A DNA stretch of 64,000 nt from Pseudomonas sp. J452 (GTDB lineage Bacteria > Pseudomonadota > Gammaproteobacteria > Pseudomonadales > Pseudomonadaceae): positions 1,860,001 to 1,924,000 of the forward strand of contig NZ_CP088294.1 of the NCBI RefSeq assembly GCF_024666525.1, written 5' to 3'. The notes under the pieces were generated by a model. That model was not told the DNA's origin, made no database searches, and was given only the letters and a program-made list of their open reading frames with translations. Below, piece after piece: positions 56,618-64,000 of the stretch (positions within the stretch are counted from its first letter, which is position 1; each line of letters begins with the position of its first letter). Position numbers and translations under genes: made by a program.

Positions 56618-57508
56618 ATGCGTCGCCTCGACTATTCCCTTGAACTGCCCACGGATTTCCGGGTGGTCGATCTATTGGCATTCCACCGTCGCGATGGGCA
56701 AGCCCTGGCCGAGCGGGTACTGGCCGATGGCCTGGACAAGGGCGTGCTCTGGCAGGGGCTGCCGGCCTGCCTGAGCATCCGTTTCGAAGCGCCCCGCGTC
56801 ACTGCTCATCTCGTGGTGGACGGCCCGGTGGCGGAGGATGCCGACCCGCTGCGGGCGTTGGTCGCTCACATGCTGGGCCTGACCCAGCCGGTGCGGGACT
56901 TCGAGACGGCATACGCCGGGCATCAGCAGTTGGGGCCTTTGCTCGCTCGTCACGCCGGCCTGCGCGTGCCGCAGGCGGCCACGCCGTTCGAGGCGCTGAG
57001 CTGGGCGATCAGTGGCCAGCAGATCAGCCTGCCGGTGGCCATCAGCCTGCGCCGCAAGCTGATCCAGCTGGCTGGCCGACAACATTCCAGTGGCTTGCTC
57101 TGCTATCCGGACGCCCAGGCAGTCGCCGTGCTGGATGAGGCGCAGCTGCGCGCTGCCGGGTTCTCCCAGGCCAAGGCGCAGACCCTGCTCTTGCTCAGTC
57201 GCGAGATCGTGGCCGGTAATCTGCCGCTGGATACCTGGCTGGCCGATGCACCGGCCGAGGCCATCGCTGAGCGCCTGCTGGCGCTGCGCGGCATCGGGCC
57301 GTGGACGGTGGATTACGCCTTGCTGCGCGGTTTCGCTCGCCTGGATGGCTCGCTGCATGGCGATGCTGCGGTGCGCCGGCAGTTGCAGCGTCTGCTCGGC
57401 AGCGCGGACAAGCTCAGCCAGTCCTTCACCCGCGACTGGCTGGCGCCGTTCTCGCCCTGGCGCGCGCTGGTTGCTGCCCATCTGTGGGCCCTGCCGAGCG
57501 CGGACTAG
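56618..57508 (+). CDS. alkA: DNA-3-methyladenine glycosylase II
   Basis: AlkA removes alkylated bases by helix-hairpin-helix chemistry. The 296-residue protein has an N-terminal AlkA domain and the HhH motif LLALRGIGPWTVDYALL near residue 222. The catalytic Asp lies in SLHGDAAVRR. The ISGQQISLPVAISLRRKL block is also typical. It starts with ATG at 56618, divergent from the PAS-MCP gene. No Ada-type regulator is nearby. Confidence 0.93.
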   Translation: MRRLDYSLELPTDFRVVDLLAFHRRDGQALAERVLADGLDKGVLWQGLPACLSIRFEAPRVTAHLVVDGPVAEDADPLRALVAHMLGLTQPVRDFETAYAGHQQLGPLLARHAGLRVPQAATPFEALSWAISGQQISLPVAISLRRKLIQLAGRQHSSGLLCYPDAQAVAVLDEAQLRAAGFSQAKAQTLLLLSREIVAGNLPLDTWLADAPAEAIAERLLALRGIGPWTVDYALLRGFARLDGSLHGDAAVRRQLQRLLGSADKLSQSFTRDWLAPFSPWRALVAAHLWALPSAD

Positions 57509-57511
57509 TCT

Positions 57512-57557
57512 TGCTCCCTCTCCCGTTTACGGGAGAGGGCCGGGGAGAGGGGCTCTT
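57512..57557. repeat. CTCTCCC/GGGAGAG palindromic repeat after alkA
   Basis: CCCTCTCCCGTTTACGGGAG with a partner GGAGAGGGGC forms a hairpin. It is the same family as the units in the sox operon and lies between the convergent alkA and lytic transglycosylase genes. Confidence 0.75.
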
Positions 57558-57570
57558 GATGCTTGAGCTA

Positions 57571-58863
57571 TTAGCGCAAGCGTTGCAGTAGCGCCGGAGT
57601 CGGGTAGCCGTCGGCGGGCAGGCCCAGGCTCTGCTGGTAGGCGCGAATCGCCTTACGCGTATTGGCGCCGATGATGCCGTCGGCCGGGCCCGGGTTGTAA
57701 CCCTGAGTCGCCAGGCCTTCCTGCAGCTCGATACGCTCGCTGCGGCTCAATGGACGGTCGCTGCGCGGCCAGTCGGCGAGGATCTGTCCGCCACCGCCGA
57801 AGCGCTGGCCGAGCAGGCCCACGGCCAGGGCGTAGGACGAGGAGTTGTTGTACTTGAGGATGGCGTTGAAGTTGCGGAACACCAGGAAGGCCGGGCCGCG
57901 GTGGCCGGCCGGCAGCAGCAGGTAACCGGTTTGCTGCGGATCCAGGTTGCCGGGCTGGCCTTTGACGCCGTACTCGTACCACTGCGCGTAGGTCTTGCGG
58001 ATCTCGCTGTCGGCCAGGGCGTAATCGAAGTCGCTGGGCAGGGCGACTTCCATGCCCCAGGGCTGGCCGAACTGCCAACCGGAGGCCTGCAGATAGTGCG
58101 CGGCCGAGGCCAGGGCGTCGGCGCTGGAGTTCCAGATATCGCGGCGGCCGTCGCCGTCGAAGTCCACGGCGTGGGTCAGGTAGGTGGTGGGGATGAACTG
58201 GGTCTGGCCCATGGCCCCGGCCCAGGAGCCGCGCATGCTGCCAGGCTGGATATCACCGTTGTGCAGAATCTGCAGGGCAGCCAGCAGCTGCTCCTCGGCC
58301 CACTGCGGGCGGCGGCCTTCGTAGGCCAGGGTGGCCAGCGAGCGGATCACCGACTGTTCACCCATGAACTGGCCGAAGCTGCTTTCCATGCCCCAGATCG
58401 CCACCAGGGTTTCCCGGTCGACGCCGTAGCGCTGTTCGATGGCGGCCAGGGTCCCGGCGTGTTCGGTGAGCAGGGTCTGGCCTTTGCGCAGGCGAATCGG
58501 CGAGGTGGCGCCTTCGATGTATTCCCACACCGGGCGGGTGAATTCGGGTTGGCTGTGGTCGGCGCGGACCACACTCATGTCCGGAGCGATCCCGTTGAAG
58601 GCGCGGTCGAACAGCTCGGCAGGGATGCCGGCACGCAGGGCCTTGATGCGGAACTGTCCGCGCCAAGCGCTGAAGTTGATGGCTGGCGCCGGTGCGACCT
58701 GCGCGTTGACCTGGGGCGCTGCGGCGGGGACTGCGGGTGAGCTGGTGGTGGGGCTGGCTACGGCGGGTTGGGCGTCGCGGGTGGGCGACTCGACGCAGGC
58801 ACTGAGCAGCAGGGTGGTGCCGGCGAGCAGGCAGCACAGGCGGCCGGTGGCGAGGTGGGGCAT
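57571..58863 (-). CDS. Lytic murein transglycosylase lipoprotein with C-terminal peptidoglycan-binding domain
   Basis: A family 3 lytic transglycosylase (MltB type), 430 residues. Lipobox LLSAC gives an outer-membrane lipoprotein. The catalytic Glu is in AIWGMESSFGQFMGEQ, and GSWAGAMGQTQFIPTTYLTH and DFDGDGRRDIWNS follow. The last 60 residues (LQEGLATQGYNPGPADGIIG, NTRKAIRAYQ) are a PG-binding-1 domain. It is a paralogue of the sltB1 product 8 kb upstream but longer and lipidated. Confidence 0.93.
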   Translation of the reverse strand: MPHLATGRLCCLLAGTTLLLSACVESPTRDAQPAVASPTTSSPAVPAAAPQVNAQVAPAPAINFSAWRGQFRIKALRAGIPAELFDRAFNGIAPDMSVVRADHSQPEFTRPVWEYIEGATSPIRLRKGQTLLTEHAGTLAAIEQRYGVDRETLVAIWGMESSFGQFMGEQSVIRSLATLAYEGRRPQWAEEQLLAALQILHNGDIQPGSMRGSWAGAMGQTQFIPTTYLTHAVDFDGDGRRDIWNSSADALASAAHYLQASGWQFGQPWGMEVALPSDFDYALADSEIRKTYAQWYEYGVKGQPGNLDPQQTGYLLLPAGHRGPAFLVFRNFNAILKYNNSSSYALAVGLLGQRFGGGGQILADWPRSDRPLSRSERIELQEGLATQGYNPGPADGIIGANTRKAIRAYQQSLGLPADGYPTPALLQRLR

Positions 58864-58908
58864 TGCACAAATCTCGGGGCTGGGCGAACGAAGCGCGACC
58901 TTAACATT

Positions 58909-59064
58909 TCATGCCGCCATAAAGCACGAAGCCTCCCAGTTTTGCTGGGAGGCTTCGCGGCGGTAGCTGCCTTTGCCTTTCTTTGCCTGTTCCTGGCGGC
59001 AGCGGAACAGGGGTTGGGCGACTAGGGATTTGGCCTTGTTCGGCCGCTTGGCATTCTTCGCCAT
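58909..59064 (-). CDS. arfA: Alternative ribosome-rescue factor A
   Basis: ArfA recruits RF2 to ribosomes stalled on messages without stop codons. The 51-residue frame starts at ATG 59064 (MAKNAKRPNKAKS) and has the ArfA motifs VAQPLFRCRQE and KKGKGSYRR. The 3' part of the coding region contains a strong hairpin (58929-58960). This matches the known design in which the arfA message is cut or terminated inside the frame, so the protein is made only when tmRNA fails. It is easily missed because it is small. Confidence 0.88.
   Translation of the reverse strand: MAKNAKRPNKAKSLVAQPLFRCRQEQAKKGKGSYRREASQQNWEASCFMAA
58929..58960 (-). terminator. Hairpin inside arfA coding region
   Basis: GAAGCCTCCCAG pairs perfectly with CTGGGAGGCTTC around a 4-base CAAA-type loop. 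It lies about 20-50 bases before the arfA stop codon. In E. coli the equivalent hairpin is an RNase III site and terminator, yielding a nonstop mRNA. Confidence 0.85.
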
Positions 59065-59155
59065 GGCATGTCCTCGGTAATGGCCCGCGGGGTGCGAGCG
59101 CGCGGAGAATGCGCCGTTGTACAGAAAATGTCCAGATGGGTGCGGCAGGGCCTGT

Positions 59156-59218
59156 CCCCGGATTGCATCCGGGCTACGGATGCGGTGCGTAGGTGTGTAG
59201 CCCGGATGCAATCCGGGG
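59156..59218. repeat. Palindromic GTAGCCCGGAT repeat, copy 3
   Basis: The arms 59156-59177 and 59197-59218 are inverted copies of CCCCGGATTGCATCCGGGCT. The family core CCCGGA-N-TCCGGGCTAC matches copies at 1133 and 9547, but the centre is TTGCA instead of CTTCA. It separates arfA from holA. Confidence 0.85.
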
Positions 59219-59220
59219 CG

Positions 59221-60255
59221 TTACTCGCTGAGCGGCAGGCGCTGGCCGGCCATCAGCAGCACCAGGCGGCCGAGGCTGCTCCAGGCATCGCCAGGGGCTT
59301 GGCCCTTGACCTGGGCGTCGATGCGCTGGGCGTCGATCAACAACTGGTTCCAGCGCGCGGCGGAGTGGCGTTGCAGGGCTTTGCTGACCAGCGGGCGGCG
59401 TTTGTCCCAGATCGGTGGGCGGGCAGATGCGAAGGCTTTGTCCTGGGGCACGCCCTGGCTGATCTGCTGGGCCAGGCCGGCCAGTTGGCGCAGTTCGCGG
59501 GCCAGCATGACCAGGATGAACAGCGCTTCCTGGCCTTCGCCACGCAGCCCTTCGAGCATGCGCAGGGCGTGTGTGGCGTCGCCGCCGAGCACGGCTTCGA
59601 TCAGGCCGAACACGTCATAGCGGGCGCTGTCGGCCACCGCCGCCTGCACGGTGCTGGCGTCGATCTGGTTGCCGTCGGCGAGCAGCTTGAGTTTCTCGAT
59701 TTCCTGGGCAGCTGCCAGCAGGTTGCCTTCCACGCGGGCGGCGATCAGCTCCAGGGCTTCCTGGCTGGCGCTCATGCCGCTTTGCGCCAGGCGCTGGCGA
59801 ATCCACTGCGGCAGCTGGCTGGCTTCCACCGGCCAGATTTGCAGGAACTGGCTATTCGGCCCCTCGATCAGCGCCTTGGCCCACTTGGTCTTCTGCGTGC
59901 TGCCGTCGAGCTTGGGCAGGCTGATCAGCAGCAGGGTGTCTTCCGGCGGGCGGCCGAGGTATTCGAGGATCGCCGCGGTGCCCTTGTCGCCGGGCTTGCC
60001 GTTGGCGATGCGCAGCTCAATCACGCGCTTTTCGGCGAACAACGACATGCTGGCGCCGGCTTCATAGAGCAGGCCCCAGTCGAAGTTGGCTTCGGCGTGG
60101 AACACCTCGCGCTCGCTGAAACCCTGGGCGCGGGTGGCGGCGCGAATGGCGTCGGCGGCTTCCTGGCACAGCAGCGGTTCGTCACCACTGATCACGTAGA
60201 CCGGGGCGAGGCTGCCTTGCAGGTGTTTGCCGAGTTGCGCGGGGTTGAGCTTCAT
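59221..60255 (-). CDS. holA: DNA polymerase III delta subunit
   Basis: HolA opens the beta clamp as part of the clamp loader. The 344-residue protein has the delta-subunit start KLNPAQLGKHLQGSLAPVYV with ISGDEPLLCQEA and the RVIELRIANGKPG block. GLRGEGQEALFILVMLAREL is the family C-terminal helix. It follows lptE after a hairpin, in the conserved leuS-lptE-holA order. Confidence 0.96.
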   Translation of the reverse strand: MKLNPAQLGKHLQGSLAPVYVISGDEPLLCQEAADAIRAATRAQGFSEREVFHAEANFDWGLLYEAGASMSLFAEKRVIELRIANGKPGDKGTAAILEYLGRPPEDTLLLISLPKLDGSTQKTKWAKALIEGPNSQFLQIWPVEASQLPQWIRQRLAQSGMSASQEALELIAARVEGNLLAAAQEIEKLKLLADGNQIDASTVQAAVADSARYDVFGLIEAVLGGDATHALRMLEGLRGEGQEALFILVMLARELRQLAGLAQQISQGVPQDKAFASARPPIWDKRRPLVSKALQRHSAARWNQLLIDAQRIDAQVKGQAPGDAWSSLGRLVLLMAGQRLPLSE

Positions 60256-60280
60256 GGCGGAACGAGCTTCGTCAGGAGTG

Positions 60281-60304
60281 AAAAGGGCCGGTAAACCGGC
60301 CCTT
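60281..60304 (-). terminator. Hairpin with T-run between lptE and holA
   Basis: On the minus strand AAGGGCCGGT pairs with ACCGGCCCTT and is followed by TTCACTCC (with TTTT at the stem end). It lies between the lptE stop and the holA start and may be an attenuator. Confidence 0.7.
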
Positions 60305-60310
60305 GTCTGC

Positions 60311-60922
60311 TTACTGGCTGATCGGCAGCTGGATCGGCGACTGCAGCGGTGCCGACTCCTGCTCCGCGCGGCGCGCTGCGGCGGCTGCTTCCGCTTCGGC
60401 CTGGGCCTTGGCTTCGGCTTCCTGCTGCAGTTGCTCGAGTCGGGCCGGGGTGACCAGCTGCAGGCGCAGGACCATCTGCTGCACCAGTTCGCGGCGCATT
60501 TCCTGACGCAGCTGGGCGGATTCCTGGTCGGAACCGATCAGGTTGTTCTCGTCATGCACGAAGGTGCTCTGCACTTCCAGCTGGTCGCTGAGCAGCAGCA
60601 GGTTCTTCTGCCCACGGATCTCGTAGTCGAGGGTGGTGGTCAGCTCGTACTCGGCGCTGCGCGCGTTGCCGGTGTAGCTGGCGGTGCGCTGGGTTTCTTT
60701 TTCGTTGGCCAGGCTCAGCTTGTAAGGCGCGCCGGTGTGCACCTTGACGCCGCTGTTGTCGAGCACCTGGCGCACTTGCTTGACCGTTTCGCCATAGGCG
60801 TTGCGCGCCTGCAGGTCGATTTCCTTGAGGGCGAAGTCGGCGCTACCGGTGCCACGCAGCTGGAAGCCGCAGGCGCTGAGCAGAACAGCCAGGCCGATTA
60901 CCATCAGATTCCGTTTCATCAT
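60311..60922 (-). CDS. lptE: LPS-assembly lipoprotein LptE
   Basis: LptE plugs the LptD barrel that inserts LPS into the outer membrane. The 203-residue protein has lipobox LLSAC (Cys 18) followed by GFQLRGT, and the [20 protein letters not shown] block. The C-terminus is an Ala/Glu-rich helix ([20 protein letters not shown]), as in Pseudomonas LptE. It lies between leuS and holA. Confidence 0.96.
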   Translation of the reverse strand: MMKRNLMVIGLAVLLSACGFQLRGTGSADFALKEIDLQARNAYGETVKQVRQVLDNSGVKVHTGAPYKLSLANEKETQRTASYTGNARSAEYELTTTLDYEIRGQKNLLLLSDQLEVQSTFVHDENNLIGSDQESAQLRQEMRRELVQQMVLRLQLVTPARLEQLQQEAEAKAQAEAEAAAAARRAEQESAPLQSPIQLPISQ

Positions 60923-60995
60923 TCTCTTCTATCCCCTTGGAGAGTCACGGTGCCATGCAGGCATGGCGCCGAGCTTAATCAGTTGGCAGCCGTTT

Positions 60996-63761
<2,766 letters not shown>

Positions 63762-63798
63762 TTAGGGGCGAGACGCTAGCGCCCGGCAGAGGTGATGG

Positions 63799-64000
63799 AT
63801 GGCAGAGATGCGGCGGGCTGAGGCGGGAGGAGGGCTTTACGAGCGCTTGCTGCAACGGCTTGCGCTGGCTCTGGATGAGGCCGACACCGCGGGTCGCCTG
63901 CGTGATGCGCCGCCTTCCGAGCTGGAGTTGCGCGGCCTGACGCCGGCCGAGCTGGAGTTGATTCGTGCTTATCTGGATCGTGACCTCAACTGGCTGCGCG
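63799..64000 (+). CDS. YbeL-like zinc-ribbon family protein, 5' part only
   Basis: A frame starting at ATG 63799 with AGAGGTG upstream runs off the window end. The 67 visible residues (GLYERLLQRLALALDEADTA, ELELRGLTPAELELIRAYLD) look like the helical N-terminus of YbeL/DUF1451 proteins, which lie next to leuS in other gammaproteobacteria. The zinc-binding part would be beyond the window. It is in another frame from the upstream ATG 63795, which stops early. Confidence 0.6.
   Translation, partial: MAEMRRAEAGGGLYERLLQRLALALDEADTAGRLRDAPPSELELRGLTPAELELIRAYLDRDLNWLR

Overview
The window is a high-GC chromosomal segment that looks like a Pseudomonas of the P. aeruginosa lineage in the broad sense. 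Two gene orders support this from memory: the glycine betaine/sarcosine catabolic block (fdhA, purU, soxG-A-D-B, glyA, with gbcB and gbcA nearby) and the block proA-nadD-rsfS-rlmH-mrdA-rodA-sltB1-rlpA-dacC-ybeD-lipB-lipA, followed by arfA, holA, lptE and leuS. I saw no tRNA, rRNA, CRISPR array, transposase or integrase gene.

Region 1 (1-14727) is one-carbon and quaternary amine catabolism. GbcA/GbcB demethylate glycine betaine. The tetrameric sarcosine oxidase SoxBDAG turns sarcosine into glycine and a C1 unit. GlyA makes serine, and PurU and FdhA dispose of formyl-THF and formaldehyde. An EF-G-like GTPase gene sits between glyA and gbcB. The gaps inside the sox operon are filled with palindromic repeats of three families.

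Region 2 (14812-21870) is a 6.7-kb island at the 3' end of ppa. It lies between two identical 165-bp direct repeats made of the ppa terminator and the last 39 codons of ppa. It carries five tightly packed genes: a giant membrane protein (GT-C-like membrane half, three near-identical 115-residue repeats, C-terminal alpha-toroid with a DxDDTA motif), a UbiA prenyltransferase, a GT2 glycosyltransferase with membrane anchor, a GtrA-type flippase and an unknown membrane protein. I read it as a surface-glycan or polyprenyl-linked modification cassette.

Region 3 (22359-32306) holds mtfA, a PP2C/kinase-like double pseudoenzyme, a GNAT gene, a broken gene remnant, and an unusual chemosensory-like operon. 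The operon encodes a minimal MCP, a CheX-like protein, a pseudo-receiver/CheX fusion, a CheY, and a membrane-bound CheA-like kinase without a CheW-like domain.

Region 4 (32618-43535) is mixed housekeeping: mpl, ubiX, a small lipoprotein, a thiolase, an NAD(P)-binding protein, a MORN-repeat/C13 peptidase lipoprotein, a MaoC hydratase, an LrgA/LrgB pair, a Lon N-domain protein, a DedA-PAP2 fusion and a 3-methyladenine glycosylase.

Region 5 (43646-64000) runs from proA to a partial zinc-ribbon gene. It covers NAD synthesis, ribosome maturation and rescue, cell elongation (PBP2, RodA, SltB1, RlpA, PBP5), lipoylation, a soluble PAS-MCP, base-excision repair, a second lytic transglycosylase, and holA-lptE-leuS. 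rlpA is frameshifted at a run of seven A. arfA carries a strong hairpin inside its coding region.
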